Shown here: positions 30,027 through 39,520 of the stretch, piece by piece | Position numbering within the stretch: the first letter of the stretch is position 1 | How the letters are laid out: every line of letters starts with the position of its first letter | Origin: Coxiellaceae bacterium | GTDB taxonomy: Bacteria; Pseudomonadota; Gammaproteobacteria; Coxiellales; Coxiellaceae | Length of the DNA: 64,000 bases | NCBI GenBank assembly: GCA_029212885.1 | Contig: JARGPC010000003.1 | Span: forward strand, 1-64,000 | Reading direction: 5' to 3' | Notes under the pieces: model-generated | Databases searched by the model: none | What the model saw: the letters and a program-made list of their open reading frames with translations, nothing else | Told to the model about the DNA's origin: nothing | Made by a program: the position numbers and the translations under genes

Positions 30027-30672
30027 GAGATAACCCATTAGACAACACGTTTTTTGCCAAGCCCTCAGCAGATGGCTTGGCAACTTCTTCACCCCAAAAA
30101 ATCCTATCACCAATAAAAATAACCCATCAACACAACATAAAACTAATGTATATAATTGATTCTATATTACTAATTACAGAATGCTCAAATCCCACACGGG
30201 ATGTTATTGATATATTGACAGTTTTAAATGTACCATTTAGTCATCTTACTTAATATTACTTTAATGGTCGTCTGGTATTCTTGTAAACAAATGAGATCAA
30301 CAAAACGAATTAAAGATTTCTAGCTTCAAACCACGTTGCTCTTCGCCCCAACGTTCTCATTTCTCCCCTGCAACGTGGTTTGTCTTTTTTCTTTCACTAC
30401 CCCCGATCTAAACCAAGCTACAATTAACTCAAATGCCCTCAATTTCCTCGGAAGAACACCAAGAACTTTCTTAACAACATCGTCCACAAACACAAACACT
30501 AACACAACGATTTTTTTACATCACTCGATAAGCCCAACAGAGTAACACCGTTTATCAGCTTCGATTTCCTCGGAAAATTGTCATGAGCATTTTTTACTTC
30601 TCTCGACAAAACCAATAGAACAACAAAGTAAAGAAGCACACCACCGGCATGCTTCATAGCCTCATCAGCCTG
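30027..30672. other. Long AT-rich intergenic region with hairpin and direct repeats
   Basis: No protein gene is supported in these 646 bp. A TTGACA at 30215-30220 could be a -35 box. A 13-bp perfect stem with a T-run lies at 30327-30390. ATTTCCTCGGAA occurs at 30442-30453 and again at 30564-30575, each followed by a similar segment ending ...CTCGA(T/C)AA..CC(C/A)A..AG, suggesting a degenerate duplication of about 120 bp. Confidence 0.5.
30327..30390 (+). terminator. Long-loop hairpin with T-run, possible small-RNA terminator
   Basis: CAAACCACGTTGC at 30327-30339 is perfectly complementary to GCAACGTGGTTTG at 30370-30382, followed by TCTTTTTT. The loop is 30 nt, longer than usual. It is 300 bp after fumC, so it may end an unannotated small RNA rather than the fumC transcript. 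Confidence 0.5.
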
Positions 30673-30999
30673 CTAACTACCTATAGACATAGTTGCCAGT
30701 GGACTAGCAGACGTAGCCGGAGAAGAAGGCCTAGGCTCTTCACCCGATACTGGAGAACTACCCCCTGCTGCCGCATCAATAGCAGCCGGAGCCTCCTCAA
30801 CAACCGCACTAGTCGATGATTGAGCTGGACGATTAACAAGATATGCCGATACAGCAGCAAGTAGAGCAGTCACACCCGCAAAACCTAATCGCACATTACC
30901 CTTTGCTTTAGTTGCTGCCAACGTAAAGCCAGCTATTGTACCAGCCGCTACCGCCGAGTTTTTCGCTGCTTTTTCTGAACCAAATAATTTAAATTTCAT
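30673..30999 (-). CDS. Small membrane protein with Ala/Pro/Ser-rich tail, unknown function
   Basis: The 108-residue product has a basic N-terminus, two hydrophobic stretches (about 17-30 and 40-58, the second LGFAGVTALLAAVSAYLV) and a low-complexity tail with EEAPAAIDAAAGGSSP and PRPSSPATSASP. The ATG at 30999 has AAGGAG eight bases upstream, which decides the start over a TTG two codons earlier. No family is recognised. Architecture and tail composition are like those of the orphan proteins at 9961-10902 and 45016-45285. Confidence 0.65.
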   Translation of the reverse strand: MKFKLFGSEKAAKNSAVAAGTIAGFTLAATKAKGNVRLGFAGVTALLAAVSAYLVNRPAQSSTSAVVEEAPAAIDAAAGGSSPVSGEEPRPSSPATSASPLATMSIGS

Positions 31000-31124
31000 T
31001 ACCAAATCTCCTTATTACTCCATATGAAAGTCACCCTTCATCACAGCCGCATAGCATAAATAATTATCGACTTATAAACAAGATAAGATTAATTGCTGTA
31101 TTTTACTAGCTATATTGTATTATG

Positions 31125-31193
31125 TGGATCCCGGATCGGGGTCCGGGATGACAGACTCAAACCCGGGATGACAGACTCAAACCCGGGATGACA
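31125..31193. repeat. GGATCCCGG palindromic repeat, copy 3
   Basis: The seed is followed by two exact 20-bp extension units, GACTCAAACCCGGGATGACA. It lies 15 bp after the methyltransferase-like gene at 31208. Confidence 0.85.
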
Positions 31194-31207
31194 ATCCGCT
31201 GCACTAA

Positions 31208-32746
31208 CTACACACTCATTTCACTCATCTTTGGCACCAACGCAGCCGCCTCATTAAACAGCTGACGCGCATCATCACAACCACCCAAATGATAAGTACA
31301 AAACGCCTTACTGGAAATCAAATCAAACTGCTGTCCAAACAACGCTTCTGACTTAGCATAATAACTCAACGCAATCGAATACTGTTTAATCTGCTGAAAA
31401 AAGCGACCGATCTCGAGCAAGGTATTTATTGATGAAGGCATATAATAATAATTAGCTTCAATTTTAGCCATATTACCCGTCAAATATCGCCTAGTAGCTA
31501 AAGAAGCCTTATTAATTAGCACATTTATTCGCACAGAATATTGATGAAAAATCCATGGATCCCAATGCGATAATTTCAACAACGAAATCAACTCCTCTAG
31601 CCTCAACTCATCTACTTGCTTCTTCTTACTCTTTACCAATACCAAGAAATCCGATGGGGAGAACTCCACCACCCGCTGCTCAATAGCAAGCTTGGTGTGA
31701 GGTAAGTTATCAAACTGCTCACCCAATAAAAATACATTTGTGCTTATTGCTTTGCTATGCGGCTGCAATTTCGCATCACCACCGAGCAACTTAAAATATT
31801 GAGCTATTGCATCATAATTCACCATCAATGAAAAGCTGCCATGAAATGCCATACGCGGATAATTCAACCCCTCTATCTGATCAATATGCGTATAAGACTT
31901 ATCAGATGAAATCAATAAAATATTGCCATCACAATCTCCCACCAATTTTCTAATCGCACGCATGCTGGCTATTGGTAATAAAAAATGAGAGTTCTTTAAA
32001 CGACCTTGGTAGCTGTGCAATACTTGATTAAAAATATCATCGTCATAGTAAGATGACAAATCAATTGATTTATTACAATAGCCTATATCAATTTCATCCC
32101 AACTTTCTACTTCACCACCAACAATATTGTTAGAATTAGTTTTCAATGTGAGCAACGACTCACTTACCTTACCATCCTTAACCGTAAAAGCATCAGAGCT
32201 GATTGAATCGAATATATAGTTAGCACAGAGCAACAATGGATTAACTAAAACATCTTTTGATAAAAACTTATTAGACCGCAGCAAATGAATATCTTCTTTT
32301 GTTTCCATATTAAAAAAAGCAAAATCTAATAAATCGCTATCCAGATAATACTGAAAACGAGGATGTTGTTGCCAATAACTCAAATTACTTGATGTGAAAT
32401 CCGTCATCACATAAACAATTTTTACATCGTCCATTTGCAATTGCTCACGCAATTCATGCATGGCTTTAAGCATGTAAAAACTAAACAATCCCGAGCCAGT
32501 ACCCAACTCCATAATGTAAAAAGGATGATCGATAGATGACGGATGTAATTTCAACCAGTCTTTAATAAAGCTGAGCGCGATAGAAGTGTAACTATTGGCA
32601 ATAAATGGATTGCATGTGGCGTGAAATGGTACTTGTTTATTCCATGCATTAATACCCTGCTTATCAAAATATTCACGCTGCATACGCCAAAATATGCACT
32701 CTGAAAAACGTTGGTTTTCCGCAATGGTGATTTCCTGATCCGTCAT
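31208..32746 (-). CDS. Methyltransferase-like protein with C-terminal TPR, paralogue A
   Basis: The 512-residue protein has a Rossmann-type S-adenosylmethionine site near residues 78-85 (MELGTGSGLF), with a second strand ending VMTDFT about 35 residues later. A long central region follows, and a C-terminal tetratricopeptide-like segment covers about the last 75 residues (IGRFFQQIKQYSIALSYYAKSEALFG). No signal peptide is present. It is a close paralogue of the gene at 33007-34584 with the same start MTDQ(E/P). The substrate is unknown. The two are separated by a palindromic repeat, so separate transcription is likely. Confidence 0.75.
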   Translation of the reverse strand: MTDQEITIAENQRFSECIFWRMQREYFDKQGINAWNKQVPFHATCNPFIANSYTSIALSFIKDWLKLHPSSIDHPFYIMELGTGSGLFSFYMLKAMHELREQLQMDDVKIVYVMTDFTSSNLSYWQQHPRFQYYLDSDLLDFAFFNMETKEDIHLLRSNKFLSKDVLVNPLLLCANYIFDSISSDAFTVKDGKVSESLLTLKTNSNNIVGGEVESWDEIDIGYCNKSIDLSSYYDDDIFNQVLHSYQGRLKNSHFLLPIASMRAIRKLVGDCDGNILLISSDKSYTHIDQIEGLNYPRMAFHGSFSLMVNYDAIAQYFKLLGGDAKLQPHSKAISTNVFLLGEQFDNLPHTKLAIEQRVVEFSPSDFLVLVKSKKKQVDELRLEELISLLKLSHWDPWIFHQYSVRINVLINKASLATRRYLTGNMAKIEANYYYMPSSINTLLEIGRFFQQIKQYSIALSYYAKSEALFGQQFDLISSKAFCTYHLGGCDDARQLFNEAAALVPKMSEMSV

Positions 32747-32880
32747 ATAAGCTCCTTTTTGCTGAGCTTACGATATAGATCTCACCTCATGACGTCAAGT
32801 CATGTCATCCCGAACGACAAGCTCACTCCCGAGATAATAAAGTTCAGCAGAGATTTCGCCAGAATGAAACACCAACGCCG

Positions 32881-32999
32881 TCATCAACTATGTCATTGCG
32901 AGCCATGCAGTGGCGAAGTAATCTCATAAATCAAGCAGGTTAATGATGAAGATTGCTTCAGCCTTCTATCGAAGGCTTCGCAATGACATAATTGATGAC
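32881..32999. repeat. MITE-like inverted repeat of the TCATTGCGA family, copy 1
   Basis: TCATCAACTATGTCATTGCG at 32881-32900 and CGCAATGACATAATTGATGA at 32980-32999 match as inverted repeats at 19 of 20 positions. The interior holds GAAGTAATCTC and GAAGATTGCTTCAGCCTTC with an AGCCTTCTATCGAAGGCT palindrome. A diverged copy is at 56775-56885. Confidence 0.75.
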
Positions 33000-33006
33000 A
33001 AGGCAC

Positions 33007-34584
33007 TTACATGCGCTTAGTGTCTTCAGTCTCTACAAAAGTAATCCACTCTTTCACTTGCTCAGAATTTGGATCCAAGATCAACGCCTGCTTAAATAAA
33101 GCTAACGCTTGCGCACTCTCACCGAGATAATATTTACACAACGCCTTATTGAAGAAGAGATTAAACTGTTCACCAAATAACTGTTCAGACTTTTCATAAA
33201 AATTTAAAGCAGTGCGATAGTCTTTAGTGGTATGAAAGAAAATGCCGATATCAAACATCGTATCGTGCGACGCTGGCATATAGTAATAATTGGCTTCAAT
33301 TTTAGCCATACCATCAGTTAAATACTGACGTGTTGCTGCATCTGCCTGACCCAATACTTCATTAATACGCGGCGATAATCGATGAAACATGTAGGGATCC
33401 CAACAAGCAAAATTCATATGCGAAGCTAAAATATCCGCTTGCAAATTAGTATATGAATCACTGATATGGCGGTGATAAACAAAGTAATCAGATGGCCCTA
33501 CCCCTTGTACATGCCGCTCAATCGCACGCTTAGTTTCAGGTAGCTCGCTAAAGTGCGCCCCTAACGTAAACACATTTGTTTTAAGCCCCTTACGGTGAGA
33601 CTGCATAATCACATCACCGTCTTGAAATTTAAAATATTGCGCTATAGCATCGTAATTTACCATCATCGAAAAGCTGCCATGAAATGCCAGACTCGGATGA
33701 TTCAAACCCTCTAGTTCATCAATATGCGAATACGCCTTATCTGACGAGATCAATAACATCTTGCCATCACAATCACGTGCTAATTTACGAATCGTGCGTA
33801 AACCAGCAATAGGAATCAGAAAGTTCGTATTCTTTAAGCGCCCTTGATAACTTTGCAGCACCTGATTAAAAATCGAATCATCGTAATAATTAGCCAAATC
33901 ACAAGCCTTAGTGTGGTGGGTAATATCCACCTCATCCCATTCCAATGGCTTTCCATCTTGCATATTGGCGTGATTGGTTTTTAATGTTACCAACGACTCT
34001 TTAATATCACCATTCTCTACTGAGAAAGCATCATGCGATACCGTATCAAAAATATAATTACCACAAATCATTAACGGATTAGCTAATTCTTTTTTCGATA
34101 ATATTTTATCCGATTGCGTTAACTTAATCTCATCATCATTCTCTAAATTGAATATCGCGAAATCCAACAAACCATTATCAAGATAGTACTGCAACGCCGG
34201 ATGATCCTGCCAATAGACTAAATTGTTTTGGGTAAAGTCAGTCATGACATAAACAATCTTCACCTCATGCAAATTTAATTGCTGACACAGTTCATGTATG
34301 GTCTTCATTACATAAAAACTAAACATGCCAGAACCCGTGCCCAACTCCATAAAATAAAATGGATGCTCAACAGACTCAGGATGCAAACGCAACCAATCTT
34401 TAACAAAGCTCACCGCTATATTGGCGTAGCAATTCGCAATAAATGGGTTACTAGTAACATAGAAAGGGACCTGTTTTACCCAAGCGTTAATACCTTCTTT
34501 ATCGAAGTAGTCACGCTGTAGCTCCCAAAGGATAGATTGTGAAAAGCGCTGCTGATTTTCAATCGTAACTGGTTGATCTGTCAT
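33007..34584 (-). CDS. Methyltransferase-like protein with C-terminal TPR, paralogue B
   Basis: This 525-residue paralogue of the downstream gene keeps the same architecture: MELGTGSGMFSF for S-adenosylmethionine binding, VMTDFTQNN, the block AFHGSFSMMVNYDAIAQYFK, and a TPR-like tail (IGIFFHTTKDYRTALNFYEKSEQLFG) extended by a second helix pair. The two proteins are similar along their whole length, so they arose by tandem duplication. Partners and substrate are unknown. Confidence 0.75.
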   Translation of the reverse strand: MTDQPVTIENQQRFSQSILWELQRDYFDKEGINAWVKQVPFYVTSNPFIANCYANIAVSFVKDWLRLHPESVEHPFYFMELGTGSGMFSFYVMKTIHELCQQLNLHEVKIVYVMTDFTQNNLVYWQDHPALQYYLDNGLLDFAIFNLENDDEIKLTQSDKILSKKELANPLMICGNYIFDTVSHDAFSVENGDIKESLVTLKTNHANMQDGKPLEWDEVDITHHTKACDLANYYDDSIFNQVLQSYQGRLKNTNFLIPIAGLRTIRKLARDCDGKMLLISSDKAYSHIDELEGLNHPSLAFHGSFSMMVNYDAIAQYFKFQDGDVIMQSHRKGLKTNVFTLGAHFSELPETKRAIERHVQGVGPSDYFVYHRHISDSYTNLQADILASHMNFACWDPYMFHRLSPRINEVLGQADAATRQYLTDGMAKIEANYYYMPASHDTMFDIGIFFHTTKDYRTALNFYEKSEQLFGEQFNLFFNKALCKYYLGESAQALALFKQALILDPNSEQVKEWITFVETEDTKRM

Positions 34585-34656
34585 GAGGACTCCTTAAATA
34601 TATACCCCATAAAATAGCAGATAACTGTCGATGTGTCATTGCTGACAATAGTAATC

Positions 34657-34696
34657 TGTATCCCGGAAATCGACGCAGCCGATTATCCGGGATACA
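34657..34696. repeat. Short palindrome TGTATCCCGG...CCGGGATACA
   Basis: TGTATCCCGGAAATCG pairs with CGATTATCCGGGATACA around a short loop. It resembles but is distinct from the adjacent GGATCCCGG family element, so two palindromic repeats are stacked between the methyltransferase and ald genes. Confidence 0.65.
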
Positions 34697-34706
34697 GGAT
34701 AATATA

Positions 34707-34791
34707 TGGATCCCGGCTCGGAGGCCGGGATGACAAGCTCTGGCCGGGATGACAAGCTCTGGCCGGGATGACAAGCTCGGCCGGGATGACA
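34707..34791. repeat. GGATCCCGG palindromic repeat, copy 4, with three tandem extensions
   Basis: After the seed TGGATCCCGGCTCGGAGGCCGGGATGACA come three units of the form AGCTC(TG)GCCGGGATGACA, two of 19 bp and one of 17 bp. Confidence 0.87.
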
Positions 34792-34799
34792 AATAAGAA

Positions 34800-35918
34800 T
34801 TACGTGCGCAATATATCAATCGCGTCAACAAAATCCAAACCAAGATCACCAGCAACCGCAGCATGCGTCACATGACCGACATGAATATTCAAACCATTCA
34901 TCAAATGCGGATCTTCAATCAATGCGCGACGATAACCTTTATCAGCAATATCCAATACAAAAGGCAATGTGGCATTATTTAAACCCTTAGTAGCTGTGTA
35001 TGGCACAGCGCCTGGCATATTGGTAACGCAATAATGCACAACACCGCCCTCAACATACGTTGGCGACTCATGCGTTGTTGGACGTGAAGTTTCAAAACAA
35101 CCACCTTGATCAATCGATACATCGACCATCACAGAACCTGGGCGCATTTCATCCAACATCTGACGCGACACCAATTGCGGCGCAGAAGCACCAGCAGTCA
35201 ACACCGCACCAATCACCAAATCAGCATCCAATACATATTGTTCAACAGCTGCTTTAGTAGCATAAATCGTATTCAGACGACAGCCAAACTGAAAATCCAG
35301 TTGTTGTAAGCGTGTTAAAGATTTATCCAATACAGTGACATTAGCCTCTAAACCCATCGCCATGCGCACTGAGTTTGTACCTACTACACCACCACCAATC
35401 ACAACAACATTGGCAGGAGCAACACCTGGCACACCACCTAACAATACGCCACGGCCACCTTGTGGCTTTTCTAAACATCGCGCCCCGGCTTGTACCGCTA
35501 ATCGACCTGCCACTTGACTCATCGGCGACAACAACGGCAAGCCACCTTGATGTGACGTAACGGTTTCATAAGCAATTGCCACACAGCCTGACTCTAATAA
35601 CGCTTTAGTCTGTGCTGGGTCTGGAGCCAAATGAAGGTAAGTAAACAGAATTTGATTTTCGCGAATTAACGGAAACTCTTCAGGCTGAGGCTCTTTAACC
35701 TTAACAATCATTTCAGCTTTAGCATAAACATCAGCAGCACTGCCCAGCACCTCAGCGCCGAATTCAATATAGCTTTCATCGGTAAAGCCTAAAGCCTCAC
35801 CCGCTTTAGTTTCAACCACTACCTGATGGCCATGCTCAACCAACTCACGCACACTGTTAGGCGTTAAGCCTACACGGTACTCATGCACTTTAACTTCTTT
35901 TGGAACACCTACTAACAT
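34800..35918 (-). CDS. ald: Alanine dehydrogenase
   Basis: Ald oxidises L-alanine to pyruvate and ammonia with NAD+. The 372-residue sequence starts with the family signature [20 protein letters not shown], has Lys/His catalytic positions in KVKEPQPEE and TYLHLA, and a Rossmann motif [14 protein letters not shown]. It begins 2 bp after etfA, so it is the third gene of etfB-etfA-ald. Cotranscription with electron-transfer flavoprotein suggests a catabolic operon that feeds alanine carbon and electrons to respiration. Confidence 0.96.
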   Translation of the reverse strand: MLVGVPKEVKVHEYRVGLTPNSVRELVEHGHQVVVETKAGEALGFTDESYIEFGAEVLGSAADVYAKAEMIVKVKEPQPEEFPLIRENQILFTYLHLAPDPAQTKALLESGCVAIAYETVTSHQGGLPLLSPMSQVAGRLAVQAGARCLEKPQGGRGVLLGGVPGVAPANVVVIGGGVVGTNSVRMAMGLEANVTVLDKSLTRLQQLDFQFGCRLNTIYATKAAVEQYVLDADLVIGAVLTAGASAPQLVSRQMLDEMRPGSVMVDVSIDQGGCFETSRPTTHESPTYVEGGVVHYCVTNMPGAVPYTATKGLNNATLPFVLDIADKGYRRALIEDPHLMNGLNIHVGHVTHAAVAGDLGLDFVDAIDILRT

Positions 35919-35920
35919 AA

Positions 35921-36859
35921 TTAAACTCCTAAACGTTGTTGCAACTCCGGCAACACGGTAAATAAATCGGCTACCAAACCATAGTCAGCCACCTGGAAAA
36001 TTGGCGCATCAGCATCGCTGTTAATCGCCACAATTACTTTACTGTCCTTCATTCCTGCCAAATGTTGAATCGCCCCTGAAATACCAATAGCGATATATAA
36101 ATCTGGCGCAACCACCTGGCCGGTTTGTCCCACTTGTAACTCATTCGCCACTAAGCCTGCATCTACAGCCGCACGCGACGCCCCCATAGCCGCACCTAGT
36201 TTATCCGCAATCTTTGCCAATACGTCAAACGTTTGCTTGTCTTTCAATCCACGCCCCCCAGAAATGACAATACTGGCATCGCTTAATTCTGGTCGGCCTG
36301 AATTCGACAACTGATCACTAACCCATTCAGTTTTTAACTCTAGCACACTAAACTCAACCGAGTTAATCTCAACAGCCGCCTGATCACATACCACCTTATC
36401 AAAAGCACTGACACGAACCGTGATACACTTAATCGCATCTAATGACTTGACTGTCGCTATCGCATTACCCGCATATATCGGGCGTTTGAATGTATCCGGT
36501 GATTCAATCGCAATAATATCTGAAATCTGCCCTACATCCAGCAATGCCGCAGCACGCGGCAACGTATCTTTACCTAAACTACTTGAAGCCATCACGAGAT
36601 GACTAAAACCATGCTTTTTCGCTAAGTCGGCAATCAATGGCGCCAAATTTTCCGCCAAAGGATGCTGGTAAGCTGCATTATCACAATGCCATACAGCCGA
36701 TACGCCGTTAATCGTAGCGCATTGCTCAGCAACAGCGGTTGATTGATCCCCCGCCACCAGTACATGAATATCATCCGCTAATGCTTTCGCTGCACTAACA
36801 CAGTTTAATGTGCTGGCTTTCAACGCTTTATTATTATGTTCAGCAATCACTAATATCAT
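35921..36859 (-). CDS. etfA: Electron transfer flavoprotein alpha subunit
   Basis: EtfA holds the FAD of the heterodimer that takes electrons from acyl-CoA and other dehydrogenases. The 312-residue protein has the C-terminal FAD-binding signature, seen as YIAIGISGAIQHLAGM, and the SGGRGLKDK and GAAMGASRAAVDAG blocks. Its ATG overlaps the etfB stop by 4 bp. Its acceptor is the quinone oxidoreductase encoded divergently at 37832. Confidence 0.96.
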   Translation of the reverse strand: MILVIAEHNNKALKASTLNCVSAAKALADDIHVLVAGDQSTAVAEQCATINGVSAVWHCDNAAYQHPLAENLAPLIADLAKKHGFSHLVMASSSLGKDTLPRAAALLDVGQISDIIAIESPDTFKRPIYAGNAIATVKSLDAIKCITVRVSAFDKVVCDQAAVEINSVEFSVLELKTEWVSDQLSNSGRPELSDASIVISGGRGLKDKQTFDVLAKIADKLGAAMGASRAAVDAGLVANELQVGQTGQVVAPDLYIAIGISGAIQHLAGMKDSKVIVAINSDADAPIFQVADYGLVADLFTVLPELQQRLGV

Positions 36860-37608
36860 GACAACACCCCTACTTCATCGCGCAGCTTCTGCAATAATTC
36901 ATCAACATCTGCCACCTTAATACCTGCTTTGCGTTCTGACGGTGATTCCACCTTCAGTGTTTCAACATGTGGCTTTAAATCGACATTTAATTCAGCTAAT
37001 GTAATCGTATCTATCGGTTTCGATTTCGATTTCATAATATTAGGTAAGGTGACATAACGCGGTTGGTTTAATCGCAAATCTGTACTAATCACTGCCGGCA
37101 AGCTGAGCTTTAATGTTTGTAAACCACCATCAACTTCACGTACCACTTCAACCGTTTCACCATCTAGCGTTACTTGCGAAGCAAACGTCGCTTGCCCCCA
37201 ACCTGCCAATCCGGCTAACATTTGCGCCGTTTGGTTGCAATCGTCATCAATAGCCTGCTTGCCCATAACAACCACCTGTGGGGTTTCACGTGCCACGACG
37301 GAGTGTAAAATTTTGGCAATATGTAAAGGTTCATGCTTATCGTCAGTATCAACACGTATAGCTCGATCAACGCCCATCGCCAATGCGTGACGCAGCACAT
37401 CTTGGCAAGCACTCGAACCAATGGTTACCGCTACCACTTCTGATACGGCACCGCTCTCTTTAAGCTTGAGCGCTTCTTCAACAGCAATTTCATCGAATGG
37501 ATTAATCGACATCTTCACATTGTCAGTCACAACACCCGTCTGCTCACTATTAACGCGAACTCGCACGTTGTAATCAACAACCCTTTTTACCGGCACCAAT
37601 ATAACCAT
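36856..37608 (-). CDS. etfB: Electron transfer flavoprotein beta subunit
   Basis: EtfB is the AMP-binding partner of EtfA. The 250-residue protein begins with ILVPVKRVVDYNVRVRV and contains the adenine-nucleotide loop and DDDCNQTAQMLAGLAGWGQATFAS region characteristic of the subunit. The recognition loop with the conserved Leu lies in LPNIMKSKSKPID. It is the first gene of etfB-etfA-ald and is divergent from the ETF-quinone oxidoreductase gene 223 bp away. Confidence 0.96.
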   Translation of the reverse strand: MVILVPVKRVVDYNVRVRVNSEQTGVVTDNVKMSINPFDEIAVEEALKLKESGAVSEVVAVTIGSSACQDVLRHALAMGVDRAIRVDTDDKHEPLHIAKILHSVVARETPQVVVMGKQAIDDDCNQTAQMLAGLAGWGQATFASQVTLDGETVEVVREVDGGLQTLKLSLPAVISTDLRLNQPRYVTLPNIMKSKSKPIDTITLAELNVDLKPHVETLKVESPSERKAGIKVADVDELLQKLRDEVGVLS

Positions 37609-37831
37609 TTTTCTTACATCCTTTAGCTCATCTGCTTTTTAAAGCGAAATCTCAAGAATCAAGCATTGCTCGGTCACCCCGCACTTAATGCGGCCATGCA
37701 CTCTTATTTCTAAGTCTAAAAATAGCGTGCAGTTTGACTTGAAAGCCTCAAAAAATCAATAGCAGCAAGCACCTCGCAATACCCGGTGATGTTAGTTAAA
37801 ATAGGGCAACTTAATCATAGAAGGACTATTC

Positions 37832-39472
37832 ATGTCATCGCGTGAAAGCATGGAATTTGATGTGTTAATTATCGGCGCAGGCCCTGCCGGATTATCTGCC
37901 GCTATTCGTTTAGGCCAATTAAATAAAGAACACAATAATAATCTCAGCATAGCGGTGCTCGAAAAAGGCGCAGCTGTTGGCTCGCACTTATTGTCCGGCG
38001 CCGTACTCGAACCACGCGCTTTGGATGAACTCATTCCCGATTGGCAGCACGTCAACCCACCACCTCATACCGAAGTCAGTAGCGATCATTTTTATTACCT
38101 GAATGAAACAAAGCACTACCGTTTACCCACCACTAAAGCATTAGATAATCGCTTTAACTTCATCATTAGCTTAGATAACTTTGCCAAATGGTTAGCTCAG
38201 CATGCGGAAGCACTCGGCGTTTCCATTTTCCCAGGTTTTGCAGCCAGTGAAATCTTATATAACGATACCCACAGTGAAGTAAAAGGCGTGATCACTGGTG
38301 ATATGGGCCTGGATAAAGACGGCAATCCCACTGATCGCTTTCAAGCAGGTATCGAAATTCACGCTAACCAAACCATTTTTGCTGAAGGCTGTCGCGGCAG
38401 CTTAAGTCAACAATTAATGCAACACTTTAACTTACGCGAAGAATGCGACCCTCAAACCTATGGCATTGGTATCAAAGAGTTATGGCAGGTTTCAGATGAT
38501 AAGTTCAAGAAGGGATCAGTAACTCATACCGTAGGCTGGCCATTAGATTCAAAGACCTATGGCGGCTCCTTCATGTACCACTTTGATGAAAATCGCGTAT
38601 CGATTGGGTTAGTCATTGGCCTAGACTACCGCAACCCAACCCTAGACCCCTTTCAAGAATTACAACGCATGAAGCTTCACCCACTATTCAAAGACGTGCT
38701 CGAAGGTGGCAAGTGCCTTGGTTATGGCGCCCGTGCATTAAATGAAGGCGGCTGGCAATCGATACCTCAGCTAACTTTCCCTGGCGGTTTATTGGCGGGG
38801 TGTGCAGCTGGCTTTATGAATGTCAGCAAAATCAAAGGCAATCATACCGCCATGAAATCTGGCATGCTAGCTGCTGAGTCAGTGTTTAGCCACCTTAACC
38901 AGGTGACCCAAATTCGCAACGAAGTCGAGCAATACACGACGATGATTCAGCAGTCATGGATCGATGAGGAATTGTATAAAGCACGCAATGTAAGGCCTTC
39001 ATTTCATAAAGGTGCATGGTATGGCATGGTGTATTCCGCTATCGATCAAGTGATTTTACGTGGGAATGCCCCATGGACTTTCCGTAATCATGCCGACTAT
39101 TTATCCCTCAAACCCATCGACCAAGTCGAAAAAATCGAATACCCTAAACCAGATGGCAAACTCACCTTTAGTAAACTGAATCAATTATACCTATCCGGAA
39201 CCAACCACAACCACGATCAAAAAAGTCACTTAAAGATTAAAAACCCTAGCGTTGCTGTGTCCGTTAATATTGACAAATACGGCTCACCCGAATCCTACTA
39301 CTGCCCTGCAGGTGTTTATGAAGTCGTAAATGATGAAAAGGGTAACAAAAAATTACACATCAATTTTCAAAACTGCTTGCACTGTAAAACCTGTGACATC
39401 AAAGACCCCACTCAAAATATCGAGTGGACCGCCCCTGAAGGCGGCGATGGGCCAAACTATCAAGATATGTAA
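37832..39472 (+). CDS. Electron transfer flavoprotein-ubiquinone oxidoreductase
   Basis: This 546-residue membrane-associated flavoprotein moves electrons from reduced ETF to ubiquinone. It has an N-terminal FAD Rossmann motif (LIIGAGPAGLSAAIRL), a quinone-binding central domain and a C-terminal 4Fe-4S cluster. The cluster ligands are the Cys in YYCPAGVYE and Cys515, Cys518 and Cys521 in CLHCKTCDIKDP. AGAAGGA precedes the ATG. It is divergent from etfBA, which encodes its electron donor. Confidence 0.96.
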   Translation: MSSRESMEFDVLIIGAGPAGLSAAIRLGQLNKEHNNNLSIAVLEKGAAVGSHLLSGAVLEPRALDELIPDWQHVNPPPHTEVSSDHFYYLNETKHYRLPTTKALDNRFNFIISLDNFAKWLAQHAEALGVSIFPGFAASEILYNDTHSEVKGVITGDMGLDKDGNPTDRFQAGIEIHANQTIFAEGCRGSLSQQLMQHFNLREECDPQTYGIGIKELWQVSDDKFKKGSVTHTVGWPLDSKTYGGSFMYHFDENRVSIGLVIGLDYRNPTLDPFQELQRMKLHPLFKDVLEGGKCLGYGARALNEGGWQSIPQLTFPGGLLAGCAAGFMNVSKIKGNHTAMKSGMLAAESVFSHLNQVTQIRNEVEQYTTMIQQSWIDEELYKARNVRPSFHKGAWYGMVYSAIDQVILRGNAPWTFRNHADYLSLKPIDQVEKIEYPKPDGKLTFSKLNQLYLSGTNHNHDQKSHLKIKNPSVAVSVNIDKYGSPESYYCPAGVYEVVNDEKGNKKLHINFQNCLHCKTCDIKDPTQNIEWTAPEGGDGPNYQDM

Positions 39473-39520
39473 TAGGGGTTATCCAATGCATAAGTCACTT
39501 ATACAATCGGGCCGCACCCA

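Noticed and set aside
30336-30545. 69-codon frame in the region after fumC
   Set aside because: Low-complexity Thr/Asn codons, no ribosome site, and it begins inside the 30327-30382 hairpin.
34707-34791. Tandem repeats as a CRISPR array
   Set aside because: Units are 17-20 bp with identical short spacers, and no cas genes are in the window.
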